This document shows, piece by piece, positions 1 to 9,383 of a stretch of 64,000 nt of DNA (positions within the stretch are counted from its first letter, which is position 1; every line of letters begins with the position of its first letter). Source of the DNA: Streptomyces sp. NRRL F-6676 (GTDB lineage Bacteria; Actinomycetota; Actinomycetes; Streptomycetales; Streptomycetaceae); assembly GCF_000725625.1 (NCBI RefSeq), contig NZ_JOHS01000019.1, positions 62,001 through 126,000 of the forward strand, in the 5' to 3' direction. A program made the translations under genes and the position numbers. The notes under the pieces are model-generated. The model ran no database searches and was not told the DNA's origin. It was given only the letters and a program-made list of their open reading frames with translations.

Positions 1-68
1 CCGGGCGCCGTGTGCCAGGAGGGAGCGGGCACGGCCTGCTGCGGCATCGGGGGCTGGGGCGTACTCAT
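1..68 (-). CDS. ABC transporter permease, N-terminal fragment (cut by window edge)
   Basis: Only the first 22 codons lie in the window, reading MSTPQPPMPQQAVPAPSW and onward. The ATG overlaps the stop of the upstream ABC ATPase in an ATGA arrangement, so the two are translationally coupled. The visible part is a proline- and glutamine-rich, presumably cytoplasmic, tail with no membrane segment yet. Calling it a permease is inference, from its place after an ATPase and the parallel ATPase-permease pair just upstream. The Pro-rich start echoes the Pro/Ala-rich tail of its partner. Confidence 0.55.
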   Translation of the reverse strand, partial: MSTPQPPMPQQAVPAPSWHTAP

Positions 69-1501
69 CGGTTGTCCTCGCTGTCGCGCTTGGTGAGGTC
101 GGCGGGGGCGGGGGAGGAGGGGGCGGCCGACGGGGCGGGGAAGGCGTCGGCGGCGGCCGGGGCGGGCGCGGGCGGGGCCGAGGCGGGCGCCGTGGCCTGG
201 GCCGGTGCGGAGGCCGCGCCCGGCGCCTGCGCGGCGGCGGACCGCGGCCGCGGTCCGCTGTCGGCCGGCGGCTGTGGGGCGGCGGCGGGCTGCGCGGCCG
301 GAGTCGGCTGGGCGGCGGCGGGGTGCGCGGCCGGGGCGGCGTATGGGTTCGGGGCCGCCTGGGCCGGGGGCGCCTGCGGGGCGGCCGGGGCGGGCTGCGC
401 GTACGGGTTCGGCGGCGCCCCCGCGGGCGCGCCGTACGGGCCCGCCGGGGGCTGTCCCGGCTGTCCCGGTGCGAACTGCTGGGGCGGCGGCGGGGCGTAC
501 CAGCCGGACTGGCCCTGCCCCGGCACCGGCACCGCCGGCTGCGCACCGGGCGGCAGCGGCTGCTGGAGCCCGGCCTTCTGGTCGGTGGTCGAGCGGTAGT
601 CGACGGCGGCCTGCGTCATCCGCATGTACGCCTCCTCCAGCGACGCCTGGTGCGGGGAGAGCTCCCACAGCCGTACGTCGGCGGAGTGCGCGAGGTCGCT
701 GATCCTCGGCAGCGGCAGCCCCGTCACCCGCAGCGCGCCGTCCTGCTCGGGCAGGACGTGACCGCCGGCCTCGGTCAGCGCGGAGGTCAGCTTCTCGCGC
801 TGCTGCTGTTCGCCGTCGGGGGTGCGGACCCGGGCGAAGTCGGCGGAGTTGGCCGAGATGAAGTCCCCCACGCTCATGTCGGCGAGCAACTGGCCGCGGC
901 CGATGACGACGAGGTGGTCGGCGGTCAGCGCCATCTCGCTCATCAGGTGGGAGGAGACGAAGACGGTACGGCCCTCCGCCGCGAGCGACTTCATCAGGTT
1001 CCGCACCCAGAGGATGCCCTCCGGGTCGAGGCCGTTGACCGGCTCGTCGAAGAGGAGGACCTGGGGGTCGCCGAGGAGCGCGGCGGCGATGCCGAGGCGC
1101 TGGCCCATGCCCAGTGAGAAGCCCTTGGAGCGGCGTTTGGCGACGGCCTGGAGGCCGACGACGCCGAGCACCTCGTCGACGCGGCGCTGCGGGATGCCGG
1201 AGAGCTGCGCGAGGCTGAGGAGGTGGTTGCGGGCGCTGCGGCCGCCGTGCACGGCCTTGGCGTCCAGCAGGGCGCCGACGTGGCGGGCGGCGTTGGGGAG
1301 CTTGCGGTAGGGGTGGCCGCCGATGGTGACGTGGCCGGCGGTGGGGTTGTCCAGGCCGAGGATCATCCGCATGGTGGTGGATTTGCCGGAGCCGTTGGGA
1401 CCGAGGAAGCCGGTCACCATGCCCGGCCGGACCTGGAAGGAAAGGTTGTGCACGGCCGTCTTGTCGCCGTAGCGCTTGGTCAGGCCGACTGCCTCGATCA
1501 T
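65..1501 (-). CDS. ABC transporter ATP-binding protein with long Pro/Ala-rich C-terminal tail
   Basis: Nucleotide-binding subunit of an ABC-2 type exporter. The first 310 or so residues are a normal ATPase: Walker A GPNGSGKST, signature-like region FSLGMGQRLGIAAALL, Walker B VLLFDEPVNGLDP and the H-loop SSHLMSEM. It closely resembles the ATPase encoded just upstream (2526-3488), so the two look like duplicates. Unlike that paralogue it carries about 165 extra residues of Pro, Ala, Gln and Gly repeats (PNPYAQPAPAAPQ and similar), predicted disordered. I chose ATG at 1501 (MIEAVGL) because the paralogue begins MIELEGL. A GTG nine bases upstream is possible. It is coupled to the permease at 68. 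Substrate is unknown; two-component exporters of this kind often handle drugs, peptides or lipids. Confidence 0.9.
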   Translation of the reverse strand: MIEAVGLTKRYGDKTAVHNLSFQVRPGMVTGFLGPNGSGKSTTMRMILGLDNPTAGHVTIGGHPYRKLPNAARHVGALLDAKAVHGGRSARNHLLSLAQLSGIPQRRVDEVLGVVGLQAVAKRRSKGFSLGMGQRLGIAAALLGDPQVLLFDEPVNGLDPEGILWVRNLMKSLAAEGRTVFVSSHLMSEMALTADHLVVIGRGQLLADMSVGDFISANSADFARVRTPDGEQQQREKLTSALTEAGGHVLPEQDGALRVTGLPLPRISDLAHSADVRLWELSPHQASLEEAYMRMTQAAVDYRSTTDQKAGLQQPLPPGAQPAVPVPGQGQSGWYAPPPPQQFAPGQPGQPPAGPYGAPAGAPPNPYAQPAPAAPQAPPAQAAPNPYAAPAAHPAAAQPTPAAQPAAAPQPPADSGPRPRSAAAQAPGAASAPAQATAPASAPPAPAPAAADAFPAPSAAPSSPAPADLTKRDSEDNR

Positions 1502-1633
1502 TCTCCGCACCCATCGAAAGGATCAGGACGTACGTCGGGGCGGACGCCCCCGTAAGGGTTAGGAGAATAACGGGCCACTGACGGTTCCCGCCGGGTCAGT
1601 ACGGTTCGGACCGTGCGGCACACCGGCTTTCCT

Positions 1634-1744
1634 CGCCCCGCCGCCCCTACCCTTCCCGTCCTCAAGGGGCTCCGCCCCTTCGACCCCGTACGGGGCTTCG
1701 CCCCGTTGCGCAGTTCTCCGCCCCCGGACAGGGGCGCGGGGAAA
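1634..1744. repeat. Streptomyces-type extragenic GC-rich repeat
   Basis: The 240-base gap between a permease stop and the next ATPase start is largely filled by a module found elsewhere in the window. Its parts are GCCGCCCCTACCCTTCCCGT, a self-complementary AAGGGGCTCCGCCCCTT hairpin, and a tail containing GCGCAG-TTC and CAGGGGCGCGGGGA. Related copies lie near 21965-22195, 33895-33970, 34815-35060, 42860-42885 and 46860-46945. No ORF with family features is seen in it. Confidence 0.7.
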
Positions 1745-1752
1745 TCGTCCCG

Positions 1753-2523
1753 TCACGCGTCCCGTTGCCGCAACACCGCGTAGCCGCCCGCCAGGGCGGC
1801 CACCACCCACAGCAGCATGATGCCCAGGCCGCCCCACGGGCCGTAGGGCGGGTTGTCGGTGGCCTGGGGGACGACCTGCATGATGCGGCTGCCCGCCTGG
1901 TCGGGCAGGAACTGGCCGACCTTCCTCGTCACCGACACGTTCCCCAGGATGTTCGAGATCAGGAAGAAGAACGGCATCAGGATGCCGAGCGACAGCATGG
2001 GGGAGCGCAGCATCGCCGCCACCCCCATCGAGAACATCGCGATCAGCGTCATGTACAGCCCCCCGCCGATCACCGCCCGCAACACCCCCGGCTCGCCCAG
2101 CGACGTCCGGTGCGGTCCCAGCATCGCCTGCCCGAGGAAGAACGCGACGAAGCTCGTCACTATCCCCACCACGAGCGCCAGCGCCGTCGCCACCCCGATC
2201 TTGCTGAACAGGAACGTCGCCCGCCGCGGCACCGCCGCCAGCGACGTACGGATCATCCCGGTGCTGTACTCGTTGGACACGACGAGCACCCCGAACACGA
2301 TCATCGCGAGCTGTCCCAGCGTCATCCCGGCGAAGCTGATGAACGTCGGATCGAAGGTGGTGCGGTCGCGCCGGCTCATGTTGCCGAACTCGTGCCGGGA
2401 CAGCGCCGAGATGAGCATGCCGAGCGCGACGGTGACGACCACCGCGAGCGAGAGCGTCCACACCGTGGACGCCACCGACCGGATCTTGGTCCACTCGGAG
2501 CGGATGACCTGGGTCGCCGCCAT
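1753..2523 (-). CDS. ABC-2 type transporter permease
   Basis: 256-residue integral membrane protein with about six hydrophobic segments, starting with one near residues 20-42 (STVWTLSLAVVVTVALGML). The pattern MAATQVIRSEWTKIRSVAST is typical of ABC-2 family permeases paired with a separate ATPase. The start is ATG at 2523, with GGTGGG ten or so bases upstream. It follows the ATPase gene (stop at 2526) by two bases, so they form one transcription unit and probably one exporter complex. Substrate cannot be told from sequence. Confidence 0.88.
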   Translation of the reverse strand: MAATQVIRSEWTKIRSVASTVWTLSLAVVVTVALGMLISALSRHEFGNMSRRDRTTFDPTFISFAGMTLGQLAMIVFGVLVVSNEYSTGMIRTSLAAVPRRATFLFSKIGVATALALVVGIVTSFVAFFLGQAMLGPHRTSLGEPGVLRAVIGGGLYMTLIAMFSMGVAAMLRSPMLSLGILMPFFFLISNILGNVSVTRKVGQFLPDQAGSRIMQVVPQATDNPPYGPWGGLGIMLLWVVAALAGGYAVLRQRDA

Positions 2524-2525
2524 CG

Positions 2526-3488
2526 TCAGCCCACCTTCTTCCAGCTCTCGCGGTCCTCGCCCCACTCCCGGGCCGGCGCGGGCCCGGAGTGCGCGTGGTA
2601 CTCGACGGACTCGGCCGTCAGCCGCATGAACGCCTCCTCCAGCGAGGCCTGCCGGGGGCTGAGCTCGTGCAGGACGAGACCGTTCCGCGCGGCCAGCTCG
2701 CCGATCCGCGCGGCCTCGTCACCGTCGACCTCCAGCGCCCCGCCGCCCGCCTCGACGACCGTGATCCCGGCCTCGTGCAGCGCGTCGAGGAGCTGTTCGT
2801 ACTGGGGGGAGCGGATCCGTACGTAGGAGCGGGAGTTGCGCGCGATGAAGTCGGCCATCGTGGTGTCGGCGAGCAGCCGGCCCTGGCCGATGACGACGAG
2901 GTGGTCCGCGGTGAGCGCCATCTCGCTCATCAGATGGGAGGAGACGAAGACCGTACGGCCCTGCGAGGCAAGGGACTTCATCAGCGTACGGATCCAGTGG
3001 ATGCCCTCGGGGTCGAGCCCGTTGACCGGCTCGTCGAACATCAGGATCCGCGGGCCGCCGAGGAGCGCGGCGGCGATGCCCAGGCGCTGGCCCATACCGA
3101 GGGAGAACCCCTTGGCCTTCTTGCGGGCGACGGAGGTCAGCCCGACCGTGTCCAGCACCTCGTGGACGCGGGCGGCGGGGATGCCGTTGCTCTGCGCCAG
3201 GCAGAGCAGGTGGTTGTAGGCGCTGCGGCCGCCGTGCATGGCCTTGGCGTCGAGGAGGGCGCCGATGTACTTCAGCGGGTCCGTCAGCTCCTCGTAGCGC
3301 CGGCCGTCGATGCGGACGTGGCCCTCGGTGGGACGGTCGAGGCCGAGCATCATCCGCATGGTGGTGGACTTGCCGGCGCCGTTGGGGCCGAGGAAGCCGG
3401 TGACCACGCCGGGGCGGACCGTGAAGGTGAGGTGGTCCACCGCCAGCTTCTCGCCGTAGCGCTTGGTCAGGCCCTCGAGCTCGATCAT
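2526..3488 (-). CDS. ABC transporter ATP-binding protein
   Basis: 320-residue ATPase subunit of a two-gene exporter. Walker A is GPNGAGKST, the region before Walker B reads FSLGMGQRLGIAAALL, Walker B is ILMFDEPVNGLDP, and the H-loop is SSHLMSEM. The C-terminal 80 residues match the short regulatory region usual in this subfamily. ATG at 3488 (MIELEGLTKRYG) is chosen because homology begins there. A longer open frame upstream has no domain similarity and crosses a hairpin. A TAGCGT -10-like hexamer ends seven bases before the ATG, so a leaderless mRNA is possible. It couples to the permease that starts two bases after its stop. Confidence 0.9.
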   Translation of the reverse strand: MIELEGLTKRYGEKLAVDHLTFTVRPGVVTGFLGPNGAGKSTTMRMMLGLDRPTEGHVRIDGRRYEELTDPLKYIGALLDAKAMHGGRSAYNHLLCLAQSNGIPAARVHEVLDTVGLTSVARKKAKGFSLGMGQRLGIAAALLGGPRILMFDEPVNGLDPEGIHWIRTLMKSLASQGRTVFVSSHLMSEMALTADHLVVIGQGRLLADTTMADFIARNSRSYVRIRSPQYEQLLDALHEAGITVVEAGGGALEVDGDEAARIGELAARNGLVLHELSPRQASLEEAFMRLTAESVEYHAHSGPAPAREWGEDRESWKKVG

Positions 3489-3506
3489 GCGTGCCACGCT
3501 AGAACG

Positions 3507-3549
3507 GCGGGAAGCCCTCCGCCACCCGAAGTGACGAAGGGCTTCCCGC
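3507..3549 (-). terminator. hairpin terminator after filP
   Basis: A perfect 12-bp inverted repeat, GCGGGAAGCCCT and its complement, separated by 19 bases. It lies about 50 bases past the filP stop and 18 bases before the ABC ATPase start. There is no U-run, as is common in Streptomyces. It probably ends the filP transcript. Confidence 0.6.
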
Positions 3550-3597
3550 ACCGTACGAGAACCGCGTGAGAGGTGGAACCTCCCGTTGCCTGTGTGA

Positions 3598-4533
3598 CTA
3601 CCGGGACTGCTGCGCCGGCACCCCGCGGGAGATCGGCTCGTCCTCGGCCGGGGAACCGGCGGCGGCCACCGCGGCACCCGTGAGCGTCGCCAGCATCTCG
3701 CGCACGTTGGTCAGCTGTGCGTTGATCGAGTCGCGGCGGTTGGTGAGGGCGGCCAGCTCGCGCTCGGACTCCGAACGGATCCGGTCGGCCTTGGCGTTGG
3801 CGTCGGCCACGATGTCCTCGGCCTGGCGCTGGGCCGTCTCCACCGTCTGGCGGGCGCGGCGCTCGGCGTCCGTGCGCAGCTTCTCCGCCTCCAGGCGCAG
3901 CTGCTCCGCGCGGTGCTCGATCTCCGCGAGCCGCTTCTCGGCCTTGGCCTGACGGGAGGCCAGGTCGCGCTCGGACTGCTCGCGGCGCTTGGCGAGGTTC
4001 GTCTCGAAGTCGGCGGCGGCCTGCGCGGCCTTGGCGCGCGTCTCCTCGAAGAGGGCGTCCGCCTCCTCGCGCTTGGACTGTGCGTCCTTCTGGGCCTCGG
4101 CCCGCAGCTGGGAGGCGTCGCTCTTGGCCTTCTCGACGATCCGGACGCCCTCGTCCTCGGCCTTGGACTTGCGCTCCGCGGCGAACGACTCCGCGTCGTT
4201 GCGCACCTGCTGGGCCGCCGACTCGGCGAGCTCGCGGTGCTGCTCGGCGGCGCGCCGGGCCTCCTCGCGCAGGTCCTTCGCCTCTTCCTCGGCGAGACGC
4301 AGGATCTTCTCGACGCGCGCACCGAGACCGGCGTACGACGGCTCGGCGTCGATGACCTGGGCCTGGGCGTTCTGCGTCTCGAGGTGGAGCTCCTCGATGC
4401 GCTTTTCCAGTGCGGTGATACGGGCCAGTGCGCTGTCACGGTCGGAGACGAGCTTGGAGATGCGTTCGTCCACCTGAGCGCGGTCGTACCCACGCCGCAC
4501 AAGCTCGAAGCCGTAGGGGGAAGTGTCGCTCAT
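3598..4533 (-). CDS. filP: FilP, coiled-coil intermediate-filament-like cytoskeletal protein
   Basis: 311 residues. The N-terminus MSDTSPYGFELVRRGYDRAQ is DivIVA-like. A long Ala/Glu/Arg-rich coiled coil follows (residues about 25-285), then a short Ala/Gly tail. Length and sequence match S. coelicolor FilP (SCO5396; older annotations say cellulose-binding protein). FilP assembles into filaments behind the growing hyphal tip, interacts with DivIVA and Scy, and affects hyphal stiffness. It sits next to scy on the same strand, as in S. coelicolor. The start ATG has AGGAA about six bases upstream. A TAGGAT hexamer (4574-4579) is a possible -10 element. The function is established for the family, and the assignment here rests on sequence and synteny. 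Confidence 0.93.
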   Translation of the reverse strand: MSDTSPYGFELVRRGYDRAQVDERISKLVSDRDSALARITALEKRIEELHLETQNAQAQVIDAEPSYAGLGARVEKILRLAEEEAKDLREEARRAAEQHRELAESAAQQVRNDAESFAAERKSKAEDEGVRIVEKAKSDASQLRAEAQKDAQSKREEADALFEETRAKAAQAAADFETNLAKRREQSERDLASRQAKAEKRLAEIEHRAEQLRLEAEKLRTDAERRARQTVETAQRQAEDIVADANAKADRIRSESERELAALTNRRDSINAQLTNVREMLATLTGAAVAAAGSPAEDEPISRGVPAQQSR

Positions 4534-4715
4534 GGGGTTCCTGTCGAAAGAGACCGGTGAGGTGATAGAGGGAATCCTAGGCGCCGAAGCGGTGTGTCAT
4601 CGAGCGGATACGTGTTTGATCTGGAGAATGACACTCCTTTCGGGTGGCTGACTGTCGGAACCCTTGCCAGCGCCTGTGCGTTACGCCCCGTCGAGTACGG
4701 AATGTGCGCCCCTGG

Positions 4716-7700
4716 CTACCCTTCTGACGCCTTGCCACCCGAACGAGGTCCGACGACGGCCCCCGCCTTGACCCCGGAGTCCTTGCCGCCGCCCGGCGCC
4801 TCGAACGACTCCAGCGCCTCCAGGACGTCCTGGACGCGGGAGATCTCGGCGTTGATGTCCTGGCGCCGGCGCACCAGGATCTCCAGCTCCCGCTTGCCCT
4901 CTTCGACCGCCTGCCGCGCCTCGCGGATCGCCTCGGCCTTGATCTCCTCCGCCTCGGCGACCAGCTTGGCCTTCTTCTGCTCGGCCTCCTTGAGCAGCCC
5001 CTCGGCCTTCTTCACGGCGGCGATACGCACCTTGCTCGCCTCGGAGTCGGCCTCCGAGACCAGCTCCTTGGCCTTGTCGCGGGCCTCGGCGAGCTGCTCC
5101 TCGGCCGCCTTCACCAGCGCGTCGCACCGCTCGCCCGCCGACTTCATCGCCTCGGCCGACTCGCGCCGCGCCCGCTCGTGCAGTTCCTCGATCTCGGTGG
5201 TGATGCGGTCGCGCAGCTCCTCCGCCCGCTCCCTTATGGCCGTCGCGTCCCGGCGCGCGCCCACCAGCAACTCGTCGGCGTCCGCGCGGGCCCGCTCCAC
5301 CAGGCCGTTGCCCTCGATGGTGGCCTCCGAGACCAGCCGGTCGGCCTCCGTACGGGCGGCGCCCACCATACTGTCGGCCTGGCTCTCGGCGTCCGCCGTG
5401 GTGCGCTGGGCGCCCTGCTGGGCCTCGGCGAGGAGCTTGTCGGCCTCGGCGGCCGTCTCCGTGATGAGGGTGTCGACCTGCTCGGCCGCCTCCGAACGCC
5501 GCTTGTTGGCCTCCTTGCGGGCCTCGTCCAGCGTCCGCTCGGCCTCCTCGCGCGCCTCGGTGGTGAGCCGTTCCGCCTCGGCCCGCATCCGCTCGGCGTG
5601 CTGCTGGGCCGAGCCGACCGTCTCGGCGGCCTCGGCCCGCAGCCGCTCCGCCTCCTCGCTGGCGTCCCCGACCAGCCGCTCGGCCCGGGCCACGGACTCC
5701 GCCCGCACCCGCTCCGCCTCGGCGTTGGTCTCGCCGAGGACGCGCTCGGCCTCCGCGTTGGTCTCCGTGGTCAGGCGCTCGGCCTCCGCCCGCGCCTCGT
5801 TGATGAGGGCGTCCGCCTGGGCCGCCGCGTCCGACCGGATGCGGTTGGCGTCCTCCCGCGCCTCCGCGCGGGTCCGCGAGGCGTCCTGGTCGGCATGGGC
5901 GATGGTGTCCGAGGCCTCGGTGCGCACCCGCTGGGCGTGGTCGGCGGCGTCCGCGCGCACCCGCTCCGCCTCGGCGGCCGCCTCGGCCAGCGTGCGCTCG
6001 GCCAGCGAGGCCGCGGTCTCCCGCTCCTCGGCCGCCTCCCGGCGCAGCCGGCTCGCGTCCTCCGCGGCCCGCTCGCGCTCGGCGTAGGCGTCGGCGCGGA
6101 CCCGGTCGGACTCCTCCTCGGCCTCCCGCCGGGTGCGCTCGGCCGCGTGCTCGGCGGCGCTGCGCAGCCCGGCGATCTCCTCCTGCGCCTGCTCGTGCAG
6201 CCCGGAGACCGCGTCGCGGACCTGCTGGGCGGTCTGTTCGGCGGCCGAGACCATCTCGGTGGCCCGCCGGTCCGCCTCCTCCACCAGCCGCTCGGCCTCG
6301 GCCTGCGCCTCCTCGACGCGGGCCCGCGCCACCGCGAGGAGCTCCTCGCTCTGCTCGCCGGCCCGCTCCCGCTCCTGGTCGGCCTCCCGGCGGGCGGCGC
6401 CGAGCAGTTCCTCGGCCTCGCGGCGGCGCCGGGCGGCCTCCTCCTGCGCGGCCGCCAGCGTCTCGGTGGCCTCCGTGTTCAGCCGCTCGGCCGCGGCCTG
6501 TGCCTCGGCCCGCACCCGGTCGGCGGTGTCCTGCGCCTCCGCCTTGAGCCGCTCGGCCTCCGCCGCCGCCTCGGAGCGCAGCCGTACGGCGACGGACTCG
6601 CCCTCCGCGCGGGAGGCGGACGCGTCGGCCGCGGCCTCGTCGCGCAGCCGCTCGGCCTCCTCCTCGGCCTGCGCCTGGAGCGTACGGATCCGCTCGGCGG
6701 CCTCCGCGCGCAGCCGCTCGGTCTCCTCCGCGGCCTCCCGGCGCAGCCGCTCGGCCTCCTGACGGGCCTCGTTCAGCGCCTGCTCGGCGGCGGTGACCCG
6801 CTGCTCGGCCTCCTCCTTCAGCCGCGTCAGCTCCTCGGCGGCCTCCTCGCGCCGGGCCTCGACGCCCCGCTCGGTCTCCTCGCGCAGCTCGCGCGCGGCC
6901 CGCTCGGCGTCCTCCTTGAGCGCCTCCGCCTGCTCGGTGGCCTCGGCGCGGTGCCGCTCGGCCTCCTTACGGGTGCGCTCCAGGGTCTCCTCGGCCTGCC
7001 GGCGCAGACTCGAGGCCCGCTCGATGGCCTCGGTGCGTACCTTCTCGCTGTCCGTGGCCGCCGTGGTCCGCAGCTCGTCGGCGTCCGCCTTGGCCTTGGC
7101 CAGCAGCTCCTCGGCGGTCCTGGCCGCCTCCTCGATCTGCTGGACGGCCTCCCGCCGGGCCTCGGAGCGGATCTTCTCGCCCTCCGCGACCGCGTCGGCC
7201 CGCAGCTGCTCGGCCTCGCCGCGCAGCCGGCGGGCCTCCTCCTGGAGCTCGACCGTCTTGGCCCGGTACTCCTTGGTGTCGTCCTTCGCCGCGCCCTTGA
7301 GCTCCTCGGCGATGTCGTGCGCCTCGGCACGCAGCCGGTCCGCCTCCGTCTCCGCCTCCCGGCGGATCCGCTCGGCCTCCTCGGCGGCGGCCTTGGTGGT
7401 CGCCTTGGCGTCGTCCGACGCCTTGTTCAGCACGTCCTCCGCCGTACGGGCGGTCTTGGCGAGCTGGGAGGCGGTCTCCTCGGCGGTGATGCTGCGGGCC
7501 TTCTCGGCGGCCTCCGCGACGATCTTCTCCGCCTCGGCGCGCGCGTCCGCGACGACCTGCTCGGCCTCCGCCCGGGTGGACTCCGCCTCCTTGGTGGCCT
7601 CGCTGACCAGCCGGGCGACCTGCTCCTTCGCCGTACGGGTGCGCTGCTCGTTGGCCGACTCCGCGCCCGCCAGCGCCTTCGCGGCGGCCTCCTTGGCCTC

Positions 7701-8561
7701 CGCGACGACCTTGTCGGCCTCCGCGCGGGCCTCGCGCAGCGCCGACTCCGCCTCGCTCATCCGCTGCTCGGCGCCCCGGCTCAGCTCGGCGGCCTGGCGG
7801 CGGGCGGCCTCGGACTCCGTCACGGTGCTGGTGCGGAGCTGCTCGGCGTGGTCGGTGGCCTCCTGCGCCTGCGCGGAGGCGGCGTTCAGCAGCCGTTCGG
7901 CCTCGGCGCGGGCCCGGCGCAGGATCTGGTCGGCCTCCGCCCGGGCCGCCTCGGCGTCGCCCTGGAGCCGCTGACGGGCCTCGGCGGCGATCCGCTCGGC
8001 CTCGGCGCGGGCGGCGGCCAGCGCCTGCTCGGCCTCGGCGCGGGACTCGTCCAGCAGCCGCCGGGCCTGCGACTCGGTACGGGCGCGCAGCTGCTCGGCC
8101 CACGCCACGTTCTCGTTGACGTGCGACTCGACGGTCTGCCGGCGCTCCGCCAGCTCCTGGTCGAGCTGCTGGCGGCGGTTGACCGCCTCCTGGTGCAGCT
8201 CCGCCTGGAGCCGCGCGGCCTGCTCGGCGTGCTCCTGGAGGATGCGCTGGGTCTGCGCGCGGGCCTGGCTCAGCTCCCGCTCCGCCTCGCTGCGCAGCTG
8301 GTCGGCCTGCGCCTGGGCATTGCGGAGCATCTGCTCGGCCTGGTAGCCGATGTCCGTCCCGTCGTAGGCGGGCCGGGACATGAGCGTGCGGCGCGCCTCG
8401 TGCAGCTTGGCGCGCAGCACCTCGACCTGGTAGCCGAGGTCCTCGGCGTGCTGAATCGCCTTTTCCCGCTCGGTCTTCAGCCGTTCCATCTCGGCCTCGA
8501 ACCGAGAGAGGTGGTCGACGTCAGCCGCCGGCTCTCGCTCCTGGCGTTCGTAGCCCCGCAC
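4716..8561 (-). CDS. scy: Scy, giant coiled-coil polarisome scaffold protein
   Basis: About 1281 residues, nearly all Ala/Glu/Arg coiled coil with recurring EAERLRAEA-type blocks. The family is described as having an unusual 51-residue repeat. Scy (SCO5397, about 1326 residues) recruits DivIVA and FilP and marks sites of new tip growth. The N-terminal part RFEAEMERLKTEREKAIQ and the YEVEVLRAKL-like stretch match the family start. I chose GTG at 8561 (MRGYERQEREP) from remembered homologues. A TTG at 8591 would add ten residues. The final 40 residues are Gly/Lys-rich. The repetitive DNA here is coding repetition, not a separate repeat element. Small length differences from other Scy proteins are expected from repeat gain or loss. 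Confidence 0.93.
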   Translation of the reverse strand: MRGYERQEREPAADVDHLSRFEAEMERLKTEREKAIQHAEDLGYQVEVLRAKLHEARRTLMSRPAYDGTDIGYQAEQMLRNAQAQADQLRSEAERELSQARAQTQRILQEHAEQAARLQAELHQEAVNRRQQLDQELAERRQTVESHVNENVAWAEQLRARTESQARRLLDESRAEAEQALAAARAEAERIAAEARQRLQGDAEAARAEADQILRRARAEAERLLNAASAQAQEATDHAEQLRTSTVTESEAARRQAAELSRGAEQRMSEAESALREARAEADKVVAEAKEAAAKALAGAESANEQRTRTAKEQVARLVSEATKEAESTRAEAEQVVADARAEAEKIVAEAAEKARSITAEETASQLAKTARTAEDVLNKASDDAKATTKAAAEEAERIRREAETEADRLRAEAHDIAEELKGAAKDDTKEYRAKTVELQEEARRLRGEAEQLRADAVAEGEKIRSEARREAVQQIEEAARTAEELLAKAKADADELRTTAATDSEKVRTEAIERASSLRRQAEETLERTRKEAERHRAEATEQAEALKEDAERAARELREETERGVEARREEAAEELTRLKEEAEQRVTAAEQALNEARQEAERLRREAAEETERLRAEAAERIRTLQAQAEEEAERLRDEAAADASASRAEGESVAVRLRSEAAAEAERLKAEAQDTADRVRAEAQAAAERLNTEATETLAAAQEEAARRRREAEELLGAARREADQERERAGEQSEELLAVARARVEEAQAEAERLVEEADRRATEMVSAAEQTAQQVRDAVSGLHEQAQEEIAGLRSAAEHAAERTRREAEEESDRVRADAYAERERAAEDASRLRREAAEERETAASLAERTLAEAAAEAERVRADAADHAQRVRTEASDTIAHADQDASRTRAEAREDANRIRSDAAAQADALINEARAEAERLTTETNAEAERVLGETNAEAERVRAESVARAERLVGDASEEAERLRAEAAETVGSAQQHAERMRAEAERLTTEAREEAERTLDEARKEANKRRSEAAEQVDTLITETAAEADKLLAEAQQGAQRTTADAESQADSMVGAARTEADRLVSEATIEGNGLVERARADADELLVGARRDATAIRERAEELRDRITTEIEELHERARRESAEAMKSAGERCDALVKAAEEQLAEARDKAKELVSEADSEASKVRIAAVKKAEGLLKEAEQKKAKLVAEAEEIKAEAIREARQAVEEGKRELEILVRRRQDINAEISRVQDVLEALESFEAPGGGKDSGVKAGAVVGPRSGGKASEG

Positions 8562-8784
8562 TGCGCGGTCCCATCCGTCCCCTGGTCGCAAGCTTGGTCC
8601 AACCGAGCTCCGTCCATCCGCCGAACGGGGCCCCCGGGGAATGGTGTCAGATCAACGGCGGAGCACGGGCTGCTGCCCCGACGCTCGTCCCCCGAAACCC
8701 GGACCCCGGCAAGCGGCCACGCGCTCCCGCACACTCGCGGGAGGCACGACCGCCCCCAACCCTACCGGCCCCTATGTACGTCGG

Positions 8785-9225
8785 TCAGTGCTCCGCCGAC
8801 TCAACAGCCGCCGAAGTGACCAGTTCTGTCAGTACGCCATGACAGTCCTTCGGGTGCAGGAAGGTGATCCGCGACCCCATGGAGCCGCTCCGTGGCTCCT
8901 CGTACAGGACGCGTACACCCTTGTCCCGGATGTCCGCGGCCTCGGTGTCGACGTCCGCCGTGCCGAAGGCGATGTGGTGCACTCCCTCGCCATTTTTGGC
9001 CAGCCACTTGGCGACGGTGGAGTCCTCGCGGACGGGTTCGAGCAGCTGGAGGTAGGAGGCGCCGCCGTCGTCCGTGCCGTTGATCCGCAGCATGGCCTCG
9101 CGCACGCCCTGTTCCTCGTTGACCTCGGTGTGGAACACCTCGAAGCCGTACGTGGCCCGGTAGAACTCGACGGTCGCGTCGAGGTCGTGGCAGGCGATCC
9201 CGATGTGGTCGATTCGCGTCAGCAT
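8785..9225 (-). CDS. mce: methylmalonyl-CoA epimerase
   Basis: 146-residue single-domain vicinal-oxygen-chelate protein. It interconverts (R)- and (S)-methylmalonyl-CoA, linking propionyl-CoA carboxylation to mutases and to polyketide extender supply. Metal ligands fit the family: His7 in LTRIDHIGIA, the QGVREAML stretch with a Gln, HHIAFGTADVD with a His, and a C-terminal Glu. It is divergent from the acetyl-CoA acetyltransferase gene with about 160 bases between the starts, and near meaB and icmA, all parts of short-chain acyl-CoA metabolism. Confidence 0.92.
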   Translation of the reverse strand: MLTRIDHIGIACHDLDATVEFYRATYGFEVFHTEVNEEQGVREAMLRINGTDDGGASYLQLLEPVREDSTVAKWLAKNGEGVHHIAFGTADVDTEAADIRDKGVRVLYEEPRSGSMGSRITFLHPKDCHGVLTELVTSAAVESAEH

Positions 9226-9383
9226 GGTGACAGTGGAGCGCTCCGCGGATGGTTACGCAACGTGCGCGCGATCACACCGTAAGAGCGGTGACGGCACGGA
9301 GTGCCACTCAGTACATTCGAAGTAAACCCTCGTTCACTTCCACTCACTCCTCGGCAGTGCAGCCGGTAAGGGGATCGCAGCTC

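Noticed and set aside
4716..8561. Possible tandem DNA repeat array
   Set aside because: The periodicity is that of a coiled-coil protein, with divergent codons and no exact repeat unit.
5178..8819. Long Leu/Gly-rich open frame antisense to scy
   Set aside because: Mirror of the Scy coiled-coil repeat codons; no independent start site or family.
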